DNA of 64,000 nucleotides from Serilophus lunatus (lineage: Eukaryota > Chordata > Aves > Passeriformes > Eurylaimidae): contig VXBA01005046.1 of assembly GCA_013399895.1 (NCBI GenBank), forward strand, positions 873,183-937,182, given 5' to 3'. Position numbers and translations under genes: made by a program. Shown piece by piece: positions 33,579-46,468 of the stretch. A model generated the notes under the pieces. The model searched no databases. It was not told the origin of the DNA and saw only the letters and a list, made by a program, of their open reading frames with translations. The stretch's first letter is position 1. Each line of letters starts with the position of its first letter.

Positions 33579-36500
33579 CTGTTTTGGAGAAAAAAAAGTG
33601 ATGAGAACATTGCAAAGACTAAAGCACACATACATGTTCAGTATCAGCATTCTATAACTAAGATAAGCTAGTTTTAAGATCCTGATATTGAGCACTAATA
33701 TTAATTAAATGTTCTTTTTTTGTTTTAAACTGCTCTTGTATGTTTACTAAATTCATTTTTGTGAGAATTTGTACTTTATTTTTAGATCACTAAGATGAAT
33801 GTAACAGTAGGGAAAGCTCGAATCCAAAGAGAAACAATTGAAGCAGTGAAGAAAGTGACATGCAATAGTTTGCCTGGATATCATTGCACCCAGAACTGTA
33901 ACACACTCTAATATATGGAGCAATTCTTAATAGGATGATAAGGCTGCTAATATATTCTTGAACTTCCTATTAGTAGCTCAGCTACAGAATGTTTCTCCAA
34001 GGACACTGGCTGGCAAAGCCACTATTAAGATCACAGACATTCCTCTTGGGCACAGTGATTGTGATCCGGTGCAAAGGGTCTGGTACAAAGGTGCTTAGAG
34101 AAGCACTTCCCCTAATGTTGGCCATGCCTTCAATGCCTCACAGAGTGACACATGCTACACCACTGGGAAGCAGTGTCATCAGTGTCACTGAGTTAAATTC
34201 ATTCCAGGCTTTGTGTTCTTTTTTTTTCTTTTATTTTTTTTCTTCAATGGGCACTGTCCAGTTCTGGGAATGTCTATGTGGAATATTTACCCAATGCACA
34301 ACAGTCAGGGGTGAGTTTCACAGCTGTGGAAGGGGTGTGGCAATGTGGAAAGAGTTAACTGCTTAGATTCAATCAGGAGCAGCAAGAGCTCTGCCACCTT
34401 TATCCCCATTTTCAAAAACGTAGGTTAACCACAGTGCAAAAAGCAGGACCAATGTCCTGCAGTCTGCTTGGCTTAGTGAATTTGTGAATTCATTAGAATT
34501 ACAGTTCCTTTATTACACATGCTAGTCAGAGAATAATGCCTTGAAAGCCACACTGAGGGACAGGTGTGATAGAAACGCTTCTGCAGCCCACTTAAAAAAA
34601 ATCCTGAATATGCACTTTGAAAACCCGTTTCCATCATTTTCCAATAAAACATTGTTAGGTGCCTTCATCTCCAGTAATATAAAAGATGAAAATCAGAACG
34701 AAGGAAGAAAAAGAAGAGAGGGAGCCACTTATCAGGCAGGAAGCTACTCGGCTGCACAGAAAATGGCCTCACACTTTCCACTGTCTTTTAGTTTATATTT
34801 TAATTTTCCTTATTTGTTTCAAGAGAGTTCCTTTCCAGTAGGAGTCACAGAGCTCCTGCAAAGGCAGCTGACTGTACTTAGGGTAGATAGCACTGATAAA
34901 TCGTATCTTATTTTAAATAATGGTTTATCTCAAGTAGAAAGGAGTGCCCCGATCAGTCACTACCACAAATGACCTACGTGATAAGGAAGAAAAAGTGCCT
35001 TCAATTTTCTGCTGTATTCCCTGATCCCACTGGCAAGATGATGAGTTACATGGATGAAATGGACACACTGCTGTATCTTAAAAAGGGTGACTATAGAATG
35101 GTGAAAAAGTTTGCTCTCTAGATAAAGTTTGTTTTACAGAAATGGGAACAAGAGGAGGAATTTCAACCCTGGGGAAGAATATGCATATAATTCCAAGAAT
35201 TCACTTGAGAGATAAATTCTGAGTTTAAAGTAAAACAAAATGAGCACCTCCAGGCTAACTGGCCAAATAAAAAATGGAATTAAATTTCCTGATTTTCTAT
35301 GTCCAGCACTCTTATATCCTTTTGGTCTTCTACATTCTGCTTCTATTACCAAACATCACTACTCCCTGCTACCCCTAAATCTCACTACTGTTCCTTGCCA
35401 ATTTCTCATTAGTTGTCTTATTTCTTTGATCGGTGTTGTCAGTACTTTAGAAAGGTTCATTTGAAGGAGATGATATGGACTTATTCTTCAGCAGTCTTTG
35501 CTTAAAAAGAATTACCAGAAGAGTAATGCCAATTTAGCTGTAAAGAGAAGCATAAAATATGAATCCATTTATCCTGCCTTTCCATCTGCAACCCGACCAA
35601 AAGTAAAAAAGGACTTACTCAATGATTCTACATTGACAAACATGGTACAAAACTTGTGAATATCATATTCAATGAAGAGGCTTCAGTGATATATCCCAAG
35701 GACACAAGAGATAACAAGGCTCCAGTCTCTTGGGGCAATTAATAGCTTCCAGCAGAAAACAATGGTTCTTAGTGAGGCACAATGTGCAAAACTGCTCATC
35801 ACACCTGGGAGAAAGATAGCTTGGATCAGCTGAGTCCTGGCACTTAAAAAGCTTACTATCGCCTTAAATTACACTTGACCTTGTACATAGTTAAAATTAA
35901 ACTCCTCTGTAGTCCTAAAGCCATTACTTGGTACAAAGGAAGTCCTAGAAAGGCTTACAAAATAATAATAAAATAATAATGAAAAAACCCCTACCATAGG
36001 AAAAAAGTCCTGAACCAACAATTAAGGCTGAATGCAGTTAAAAAGTATCAGATTAAAACTGTAACTTGCCATAGCTTTTCCTTAAAGAAGAGTGCTCTTT
36101 TAGTAATACTATTTTTAGCTGATTATTCTTTTCATTAGTCATTGCACTGCTTAGATACCATGACCTAAGTTTGGAAAATGGTGGCTCGACTTCCTAGCAA
36201 AAGCAGATGCAGACAGAAAAAACATTGTAAAATCTCTCTGACAGAAGGAAAAGTGAAAAATATTAATTCAAAGCCATCCTCACTGTAGCCGAAACACACC
36301 TATGTGGGGCATTCACAAGGACATCTGGTTTAATTCATTTTAGCTCAGAACAGGCAGGTCATCAGTCAGAGTTAGGCACAGAAAACCCAGAACAGTTCTA
36401 ATCAACATGGGACCTCTAGCCACATACCTAATCCTAACTGGTCCTGTTCTGGTAATACTGGAGCTAGTATTTGCTAGCATATATAAAGATTTGGCTCCCT

Positions 36501-38353
36501 TTGTACGAATCATTCATGGTGGAAGTAGTAAGTTGATGTGATATCTTCATCCTCAGAAAGAACTAGACGTGAAACTTCTAAACATGTCTTCACTGTCAAA
36601 AAAGCCACATTGAGTGAGTATTAGGCACATGACTAACTTCTAGCCCTTTATGAAGGAATTTTATGAATTCAGATACACTGTGAAGCAAGAAGTCTCTCAA
36701 CAGAACAGTTTGAACTTTTTTCATATTGCTAAGGTATTGTTGGATAAAGTGACTTTTCAAAAGCAGTATTAGCTGACAGCCACTGGTAGAAAGGTTTATT
36801 TATGGACAATCTTTCTAACTTTCACTTGTTCATTACCGTTATTTTCTGCAAAAGCTAAAAAAAGCCTTAAAATTCACTTAGTTTTTAGTTTTACTATTTG
36901 GACAATAGTTAAGCCAGGTATGTAGCTGTTCTTAGGCATTCCCAGATACTGAAGCACCCAGGACTGCAGGCTACACTTTAGAAAACAGCCTTATTATGGA
37001 GATTGCATATCTTTCTTGGAACACTACACTATACAGGTATTAGTGAGCAGCATTTTATACCATATTTGTTTTTTAAATTAAATTAATTATTTCAGAAGCA
37101 AATCTAGACAAATTTTTGTGGAAAGGTTTACAAGAAAACCTGGTCAAATATTCTGGGAAGCTGTTATCAAAAAGGCAGGTTTGTTTGTATTTTAACCAAG
37201 CTGTATAGAAGCTCTGCTTTGAGGACAAACAAGGCAGGCTAGAATATATATCATTGCTCTAAGTCACTTCTTGATAAAAAGCTGAGGGGCTTTGTTTCAC
37301 GATAAGACTAAAGCAGAACAGCACTGGGAAAACTGCCTCAGGAAGTCCACACACAATATAAATCATAATCAGATTTTCCATACCGTTCTAGACACAGGAA
37401 CTCCTAAAATACCAAACCAATGCGACTACAAGTTGCCTATTCAGCCAATAGACTCTGCAGGCATATTTCTCAAAACAGATCTGTAAACTACATGTATCTG
37501 TATTTATCTCTCCGTATAGATACCTATTTTATAAGAAAATCTGAGGAACAGTATAGTCTATCAATCAGATTTCCTGGACAAACCCAAAATGAAAGCTAAA
37601 CTAATTCTCAAAAAAAGCTTACCAGAATCTCCAGTAACCTCTTTGGTTCTCAGAATTCCATTCTCAACGCAGCCATGCAGATACTTTATTAGTACATGGA
37701 CTTCTCTGGAAATATTTCTATTTTGTTATATCTACAGGCTGCTAAGTAATATGCAGAGACATCTCTGAGTCAATGCCATAATTATGCTGTGAAATGCACA
37801 AACCTTTTTTTGGAGATGCTCAGATATTGCATATTACAGTGAGATTATATTTTTGATGTAAATCTGCAGTTTATTTTACAATATAAATACTGTTATAACA
37901 ATGATATGAACTTTTTTTGCTTCCAGCTTTTTCTTTTTCATATATTCTATCTTTGACAAAGTACTTTAAAAATTACTTCATACTTAACACCTGTGTTATA
38001 CACTAGCAGGTAGCATTTTTTCCCTATATTTTCCAAGAAGGGATTTCTCCTCATGCTCTTTGATTAAATGGCCTGATGCAGGGTCAATGGTATAAATAGG
38101 AGTCTTCACATGGGCTTGAATTAACTACAGAGCAGGATTCAAGGTGGAAATACAAGATGTCTTTGAGGGCAGTACAAAAGTGCTACCCTCAACATTGACA
38201 ACACTTAAAAGCTACTTTTATGGATTTCAAATCAGTTATCATTAACAGAAGATATTATTATCATGATTAAATTTATACTGTAACCTTCCCTGAATTTCAA
38301 TTACATGGTGTGACTCACTGATCACTAAGAAAGGAAAAAGCTCAAACCTTCAT
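33579..38353 (-). other. Segment between the two terminal exons
   Basis: About 4.8 kb of AT-rich DNA separating the alternative last exons; it would be intronic for transcripts using the distal one. Short T/A runs are present, and GAATATGCATAT occurs at 35177-35188. No further reductase exon, coding signal or clear transposon was recognised. Confidence 0.5.
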
Positions 38354-38449
38354 TCACTCGATAAGGCTTGGATCCCAGGAAACATGTCTCCCATCATGCA
38401 TTCCATTCAGAATTTCAACATCATCTTCTGCTATTGTAAAATCAAACAC
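38354..38449 (-). CDS. Aldo-keto reductase terminal exon 1 (canonical-looking C-terminus)
   Basis: On the minus strand an acceptor CATTCCCATAG is followed by 31 codons and TGA. The peptide begins VFDFTIAEDDVEILNGMH and ends in a VSWDP-containing tail, the usual C-terminus of YtbE/glyoxal-reductase-like proteins. Phase 0 fits the preceding exon exactly. A minus-strand AATAAA lies near 37,870, about 480 nt beyond the stop, which could end the transcript. This exon is not visible as a long open frame. Confidence 0.85.
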   Translation of the reverse strand: MFDFTIAEDDVEILNGMHDGRHVSWDPSLIE

Positions 38450-40604
38450 CTATGGGAATGCATGTATAGTTAACATTATGAACACAGAGAGAATCAGCAA
38501 CCTGATGTATATTCTGATATTTAACTGACCAAGATTAATTTAAATGTGAGGCAGAATTTTCCTATGTTTTACCTTCCAGAAATTCTTCTTATATTTTGTC
38601 ATAGAAAAACACTCCATTAAGCTCACAGGCTCCACTGGGTCCTTTGCTCCTGATTGATTAATTTTTACTTGTAGACTAGTTTTGTAGCACTCTGGCCTTA
38701 GGCAAGGGTCCTAGACAAGGGTAGTGTCAAAGCTGTTTTTGGCAGCACTCTATAATGCCACTGCTACAGCCTGACTGCAATCCCTTTGGGAACCTGAGCT
38801 CAGTATTTCACTTACATCCAACGTACAATTTAGAATGTTACAGTTCTTTTCCTCAAAAGGAAAAAAAGAATTATTAGAATTATAGCCAAAAAAGAATTAT
38901 TAGAAAGTATCAGGACATTCACAAAGCTAGCAAACCAAAGGCTGTATCTATCTTTTCTATGATTCTACTTTGACAAAACACTCACGGATCAGCTAATACA
39001 GAAACAGTGCTACAGTGCCACAGTACTAACTCCAACTTGAAAGCAATCACCTGCCTTCATACACAGGTTCTTACAGCCACTGACTTCTCCTGGGTTGAGA
39101 CCTGCAATGTGAATGACGGTGTCAGTGGTTTCCTAGCAGGGGTCTTATTCAGATATTATCATCAGAAAGTTCTTCTATTGTCTTTGTCAGAGCTCCTCCA
39201 TGCTCAATAAAAAGATCCCATGGAGCCTGAAATGCTGCCAAATGAGCTCCTCCCATCTTGCATTAACTAGCAATCACTGTCTGCTGGAATGACCCTTGTG
39301 GTCAAATCTCAGTGCTCACTTAAGCCTTTTAACCCTAAACCAGGGACCAGTCCCACAATGAGAAACCCTATATGTTACATACTGAGGGTTAAAAGAGAAC
39401 TGTGCTTTCACCGACTTGACTAGAAGCAGTAGAGACTCAGGCCAACACACTGGCATGGGGAAAAGAAATAAAAAGGGAGACACGATAAAATACATTCAGT
39501 GGCTGTGCCAGTTCCCTCTTCCTCTCCATCTTAAGTGCTTTAAGTTTTGCTGCAGCACATTGCCTCAGTTGTGTGATGGCATAGAGGAAACTCTGTAAGA
39601 AATAAAATTAATCTGGATTTAAAATATCATTGGGGAAAAAATAAAATAAAAATAATAAGGAAGGATTTTGAACCTGGCTTTGTTCTCTGGGTCACACTAC
39701 AGTACCACAAGCAGCTGTGCTTGTACCACAGAAGGCTGTGTGCATGTCAGAACAAATAGTCAAGACAGGAACTATATAAACACCAGAAGAAATCCTCATT
39801 ACATGTATGTTGATTTGCACCTATACACACACACAGAGTGATTAAAATAGCAGACAGAAGTTTCCTGTCTTCTTGCAAAGTTTCCTCCTGATTAGCCAAA
39901 CAGTGCATACCCCAATGATATTTTTGGAAGTAACAATAAGGTTGTTGTGGTTTCACCTCCCCTAAAGAAAGCACACTTTCAGATTAGAGAAGTGGAGAGA
40001 AAAATCAAGTAGTGAATTAAAAAATTTGGTATGAAAAAGAAATTTAAAAAAAAGGTGAAGAATCATGCTTCCGATCCTCGTTCAGTCCCACTTTTTTTGT
40101 CTACTCCCTTCAGGCTGGGACCTTTTCTGCATGCTGAGCAGAAGGAAGAAGATAGGGGAAGAATCAGCTCTGGCAGGACTGATTTCCTTGGAAGGTCTCC
40201 ATATTGGGGAGATATCCCCAGGTGAGTTTTACAGCTTTCACAGTGTTATGCATAGCATCCAAACTCCTTCTATATGACCTGTGCACTTTTCACAAAAAGG
40301 ACCTACACAAAACCAGAGTAGGATGTTTTACAACCAGTCAAGCAATAAACAAAAATATTATTAAAAACAACTAAAAAAGGTCTTCTATGAATTTTCCTTT
40401 ATACACTGTGATTTGCACTCTGGTTGATTTCTGATATTTTTGAGTTATAGTTTTCTACTATATTGTAGTAATTTTATGGTACCATCATGTGCCAACTTCT
40501 ACTGAGTTACTCCAGTAAAAAACTGGAAAATAGGAAGGCAAACCAAAGTAGTAAAATTTGTTATCTGGATGTAAGTCAGACTGGAGTGCATAACCAAACC
40601 TTAC
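38450..40604 (-). other. Aldo-keto reductase intron
   Basis: A 2155-bp intron between the IPKS exon and terminal exon 1, with GT donor at 40604-40603 and AG acceptor at 38451-38450. AT-rich, with a short duplicated AAAAAAGAATTATTAGAA segment near 38,862-38,905. Nothing else recognised. Confidence 0.7.
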
Positions 40605-40664
40605 CTTGCAGTTTTCCTCTATCCGTTCTGCTTTTGTTGACTTTGGAATAGTGACAATCCCATT
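40605..40664 (-). CDS. Aldo-keto reductase internal exon (IPKS cofactor motif)
   Basis: A 20-codon exon in phase 0 at both ends, with acceptor TATGTTTTTCAG and donor TGCAAG|GTAAGG on the minus strand. It encodes NGIVTIPKSTKAERIEENCK. IPKS is the third family signature, and its Lys/Ser bind the 2'-phosphate side of NADP(H) in characterised members. It must splice to a terminal exon beginning VFDF, and two candidates exist downstream. Confidence 0.95.
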
Positions 40665-41196
40665 CTGAAAAACATAATGCTCACCATCATTAAAGTTTAC
40701 ACGGTTTTGAAAAAAATGATCTCTCTTCAAAACATTTCAAGACATTCTTCATGTCTTCTGAGGTTTTAATTTAATTATTCAGGGGACACTGACATTTTTA
40801 TATGCCATTTGCAACTGCAGTTATATACACTGCATTTATTTCCAATATACATTATGGGGTTTTTTTGTCGACTTAATACATGATTTCATTGCTTAGTACT
40901 TTGTGTTGAGTGACAGAAATGGAATGATGCCTGATACTGCTTGTAATATTTACTTTGAAAACATCTCTCATTGGTAGTTCTTATTCTCTACAATTAGATT
41001 CTTTGCATATTTAAAATACCAGTATGATCCGCCTACTATGTTCCAAATTGCCAGTATAGCAGTTACTTCACACGATACCAGCATATTGAAGGAAGAAATA
41101 TTTTCTGTATAAATTCTGGTCTGATGCACAAACCCCAAACTATTTGCATTTTTTTCCTGAAAAAGGAGACACATTTTTATTACCCCCCTCTATTAC
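40665..41196 (-). other. Aldo-keto reductase intron
   Basis: A 532-bp intron with GT donor at 41196-41195 and AG acceptor at 40666-40665. No internal feature seen. Confidence 0.85.
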
Positions 41197-41379
41197 CTGT
41201 ATACTCCAGCGTATGCAAATCTGTGCTGGAGTTCTGCCATACTTCTTTGCCAGCTGAATAATAGTAGGATGAGTTAGTGCTTCACCTTTGGCTAAAGGAC
41301 AGTAGCCTTCAAAAACAATATCTCTGCTCCTACAATAATCAACCAGCTCCTGAGGTCTTTGGAAAGGGTGGTATTCAAC
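41197..41379 (-). CDS. Aldo-keto reductase internal exon (VEYHP to CIRWSIQ)
   Basis: An exact 61-codon exon in phase 0 at both ends, with acceptor TTTTCTAAG and donor ATACAG|GTAATA on the minus strand. It starts VEYHPFQRPQELVDYC, continues with the conserved GYCPLAKGEALTHP loop, and ends KKYGRTPAQICIRWSIQ. In the family this region forms barrel strands and helices near the cofactor. It is separated by only 532 bp from the next exon. Confidence 0.95.
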
Positions 41380-44300
41380 CTTAGAAAAACAGTAAAAACC
41401 GTGAGAGTACATTTTATAGAAAACATCACTGATAAATGAAAATATTTTCTCTCTCTTGTTTTAAAAATATGAGTGAAATCACTTCTGGAAGGTGGATATA
41501 AATTATCAGTTTTAAATACTCATGAAGGGTGTTAATCAACAAGTATTTTGCCAATAATTGGCAAAACAATTTATGTTAATTTTATATTTCGTTCAGAAGC
41601 AAGGTGCAGGGAACAGTTAGTCATCTGCTTGGTCTGCAGTTGGACTTGCACTATTGTGCTGATCTGTGTTTGAGAAATATATGCAAATGCACAGTGGAAG
41701 TCAACATCAGGTCATTTTTATTGGTTCTTTCAGACTGCCTTGTCTTCCCCAAATTTACGTCCTTTCCTGTTTCCTTACTAATCATCTTTGAGTAGCAGAG
41801 ACAGGGGAGAGGGCTGAGCAGGGACTGGGTTTGCAAGAGACCAACCAGAAAAATTTGCTTAGGATGAGGACCTGACCTTGGAACCAAAGCCTGTTGGCAT
41901 AGATTGTACATGGCAAATTCTGTATTCTGTGTGCATTGTCACCATAAGCTTATGTAGGGAAGCAATCATGCTGTGGAATGAAGTGGGAAGGAGACCCTTT
42001 GCAGGAAGGAAGATCACAAATTGCCAGAAGCCTGGTAAAAGAGGAAAAGTAACAAGCTACAAAGACACAGTTGTTGGGCGCAAAAGGAAACAGAAGTTAT
42101 TGGAAAGTAAGGATCTGAGAGGAGCCATGTATTCTGGCATGTAGCTAAACCCAAAGGAAGACCTCTGTAATATTCCTTAAAGTGTCATTTAATTGAGTAT
42201 TCTACAGTTTATTACTTGCATTGTAAGAAGCATACCTTCCTCTGCATTCAGATGAAAATGATGGTGTTTTCTTTTACAAAATACATAATTATGTTATGTA
42301 TTTTTGTACTAGTCATCACCATTGTTCCAGGGATCGAACCCTTGTGCATTTTGAAGAAAAATACTCTTCTGAAAAATTACCTCAACACATGGAATCTGGA
42401 AAATTTCTTCTGTCACAAAGAGGACAAAAAACATTTCCTGTTTCTCATCTTTAGTACATGTTGTCTTTGCAGACAACAATAGTCAGGAACAATAGGCTGG
42501 CAGCCATTCAACATGCACTAAGAAAAAACTGCGCCCCTGGAAGGCTGGGCTGAGTCAGCCTAAAGCCGCTATGATCTAAATTACTAGGTGGACTCGGGAA
42601 CAAGGTTCAAGCAGCAGACATCCATGTCTTCAACCTTTGATGTTTCTTGACCTTTGAGTACCCTTTGTATTTCATGTTTGTATGTGTAAGAGCAGTCATA
42701 GGATTATTCACTTGTTTGCACCTGAGCAGACTACTTTCATTGTATTTACGAAAAGCTACGTGGGGAGAAATGAAAGAGCAAGTAGGGTGTACTACTCCAC
42801 TATTACAAAAATAATAAGCAATTTTAGCACACATTCTTTACAATAAGTATAGCAAATAACATAGTTTAGAAAATATTAAATAAAGAAGGGGATATTTAAG
42901 ATCAAATGCTGAAAAATCTGCAGTAGCCTTATGGCATCATGTGACTTATTCAGCATTTATTACTAATATAGCTGCAAGTAGAATTCACCTGCTGGTCTAG
43001 TAAGATTCTAGGCAGCACAGTTCCAGGTTACACCAGAAATATTTAAAGCAAGAGCAGCTGTCTGCTTCGTCAGTGGAATATACAGCAACAACTACTTTCC
43101 ACCTGAGAAGATGACACTTTGTGCCTTTCACTGAACAAAGAGACTCCCAAATTTTGTGAATTTTGGCACATGCAGTTCTGTGTTGGTAGCAGGAAGTATT
43201 TTTTTTCTTAAATATATTACTAAAATAACCGAATGCATAAAATAAAATAGGAACTTGTGATCTTTTTTTTCTGAGAACATTCTGGAAGGTTCTAGTAGCA
43301 TCTGAATGGAAGGGATTAGGATCCTGAGCTACAAGAGGGATAAGGTGAGTGGTCAGCATGTGCTTCCCCTCAAAATAATAATTCCTACTTCCTGCCTGGC
43401 CTCACCCTTGCTATTTCAGTCACCAAACTTTTCTTAGGCAAGGGCTGTCCGTCACAAAGTGATAGAGGAAGATCTTGATCTTTTCTGGCACTCTACTCTC
43501 AGTGACTTGTGCACAAAAACTAGCATTTGTTTAATAAAACAGTTGGCAGTTCACATTATGGACTTTTTCACAGCTGCTACTTGGTCAGGGTCCCACAGAG
43601 GACCTCTAAAAAAAAGTGCTGGTTTTTAAAACAGTCATAGCAAAATGGGGAAAAATTAAGCCCAACAACAATCCTGACACATGTCCCTAGAAGGTCATAC
43701 CTCCGATGATGGTACACAAAAGCCTTACTCTTTCCATCCTGCTATGAGTACTGTTTACTTGGTAAAGTTTCCTTGCATGTGAAATTCAGTAATTTTTTCA
43801 ATGGGAATGCAGAGTCTTACAATTATTTCTCTTTATAAAACTGAAATATAAGCCTCCTCTATAGAGGAACAGTTCAGGTGAGTTTATGTACAAAGGGGTT
43901 GTCTCCTAATGCCCCAAATACATTTCTACCTTGTGCAAATTTACACATAGAGCTCAACATTAATGGCAATATCAACAACATTACTAAACCTCTCTGAGGT
44001 CAGATTTACACAGGGATTTGGACTTTTCTAAGAGTAAAAAAAATATTGACAAGCATTCCTACAAGAAATTCAGAGTGGAAGAGTTTATATTTGGTTTCAG
44101 TGTATTTCTTTATGAAACAAAACATACATGGTAATTAAATACTTATAAAATGTATTTTTTTCCCCTAATGAGTGACAGGCCAAGCCTTCAAAGAGCCTTC
44201 AAAGATTTCTTTGAGCATAAATCCAAACTTACTATTGCCAAGTCAATTACAAACTCTGGATTAAAAACCTGAAGCTTATAGGTTGTAAGTTTCATTCTAC

Positions 44301-46376
44301 ATGATGCTAGAATAACATATTTATCATCTTTTACACAGTGTTTAACAGTACTTTTATTATTATGTTGTAATTTTAAAACATGCTTACTTAGGAATAAATA
44401 CCTTAACAAAACTGAAAAGACAGGCCTTTCCTATTTCTTTAAAAGCCATGATGATATTGGTTTTTCTTCCAGGAATTGAGAATAGAGATAGCACTTAAAT
44501 CTTGGATTTTACAATAGAAGTATCACTTACTTCTCCTGCCTTCCTACTTCCTCCTCTCCACAGAAAAAATAACTTTCAATTTTAACATCATAAGAACTAT
44601 TGGAATTGTTAGAACATCCTAAATTCTAAAAGGGAAGTGATTTTTCTCCTTGTTTCATAAATATTTAGACTTTGTACACAATGATTATTTGCAAATGTTT
44701 AATATTTAGAAATAAGCCCATTGAAAGAGTACACCATTTTATGCATAAATAGAGCAAAAAAAATTGGATTATAAATTGTGAACAATGAAATAAGAGTTCA
44801 GTTTCCAGTCCCAACTTTAATGTAGGAATTCATTAGTTACTTGATGGTGCTTAATTAATCTCACCATCAGATTCATCAGAATCTCCAATCCTAAGCAACA
44901 AACAGAATAAAGACTATTTTGAGGATAGAGTGAAGAATGGCTTATAAGATTCCTATAACTCTAAAAAATTTAAATTAATGCTATAACAAAACTGTTTAAA
45001 GTGGAGCAATTTGCAGAGATGTGGATATTTCATTGTTGGTTTTTGTTTTAAGTTCAGAACACTGCTGTACATCATCTTAAAGAAATGACTGGCACAAGCC
45101 CTCTCCCACTCCCAGTATCGCCACTGCCTCAATTTTGTCTCCTCTTTTTCAGCCACAGAAAAGGAATTCTGTCAAATGGGACCAAGAAACAACTTGTCTA
45201 CATGACCACTACTAATATAGTAAGACTGGTAACATTTTGACAACAGAAAATTTCAATACAAATTCAAGATTACACTTCTTTTTCTTGCAGTGATTTAGTA
45301 GGACACTAAACAGCTAATCTCATTTAACAGGCAGTAACAACTTATGCCAACTCTAGTAAGACTTTGCAGATACGTATTTCTTGAACCTTGGCAAACTCAC
45401 TGATTCTTAAACGGTCATCAGCCTCCAAATCAACACATATTTCAATGGCTTATTTTGAATCACTGAATTTAAACATTTCACATGGTTTTATGCTAATTTT
45501 ACATCACTCATAATTGTTCTTTAGTAACCTTTTATCTAGTGGACAGCTAAAATCAGAGCTGTTTGATTCTGACACTCACACCCAGAGCAACCTTTTTATG
45601 GCTGTTAAAGACATAAAAGCATAAACAGCTGCCAGCAATCCTGACCACCTGTACAAAGGGGAAAAGCATGTGCCTGCACTCCATCCATTCCAGTTCCCAC
45701 GTCCGTGTTAGCATAAGCACACTTTCTCTGGCAGGAGGTGGTAGGAATGGGAGCATGAACTTCCAGCACAGCTGTAGGCAGAAAGCTGCAACAAGGGAAG
45801 AGTTGTCAAGTGCCCTGGCAGTGCGCCGGTATGTAGGTGGCCATTTTATATCTGCCTAGGGCAGCAAAAAAAATTTTGCCAGTGCTGTCACAACATCTGC
45901 CTAAAGAAGGAGTTCACTGAATTTAATGTGATCTTGAAATAGGAAATAAGGGGGGGAGCAAGGGAAACAGCACCCCTGCAAGGATATGTAATTACCTGAG
46001 GCTTTCAGGTAATTTTCCTGTTGCATAGAGGAAGTACAAAAGCATTTGAACACAGGCCTTTCAAAATCTTGTTCACTCTTTTGATGCTAAATGCTTAGTG
46101 CTCATTAAATTTTATGTCTTAGCTATTTTATCATCACAAACTATCACAAACAAGTAGCCTGGGAGAAACTGTGGCGGAAAACAAGAGGAAGGACCTCCCT
46201 CCCCTTCAGGTCATCTTCCTGAATGGTTTTCAATATGTACATAAAAACGAAAGAAATTGCATGACTAAGGTTAGTTTGGGTGTAGCCTTTCAGGATCGGG
46301 GATGGGGGAGGAGGTTGTTCAAAGAGTCAAAGTAAAAACCCAAACTCAGATACTTCAAATACATTTATCCACTCAC
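41380..46376 (-). other. Aldo-keto reductase intron
   Basis: A 5.0-kb intron with GT donor at 46376-46375 and AG acceptor at 41381-41380. AT-rich. It holds a 10-bp perfect-stem hairpin at 45990-46014 and a G7 run near 45,950. No exon or recognisable transposon was found. Confidence 0.7.
45990..46014. other. Hairpin, 10-bp perfect stem, 5-nt loop
   Basis: AATTACCTGA, loop GGCTT, then TCAGGTAATT. Intronic in the reductase gene, 360 bp on the 3' side of the GVSNF exon. Confidence 0.8.
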
Positions 46377-46468
46377 CTGATTAACATGTGGAGTAATCAC
46401 ACAGTCTTCCTTTAGTTGCTCAAGATGGCTGATAAGAAAGTTGCTTACGCCAATTGATTTACACAAAC
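46377..46468 (-). CDS. Aldo-keto reductase internal exon (GVSNF signature)
   Basis: This exon was too short to be obvious as an open frame. On the minus strand it runs from an acceptor TTTTTATTAG to a donor AATCAG|GTGAGT. The 92 nt give two bases finishing a Gly codon, then 30 codons reading LCKSIGVSNF and ending in ITPHVNQ. KSIGVSNF is the family signature, and the closing VNQ leads into VEYHP of the next exon, as in all family members. The intron to the upstream exon is about 11.3 kb. Confidence 0.93.

Noticed and set aside
42318..42342. Minus-strand GGGTTCGATCCC resembling a tRNA B box
   Set aside because: T-arm pairing is poor beyond 2-3 bp and no A box or acceptor stem is found upstream.
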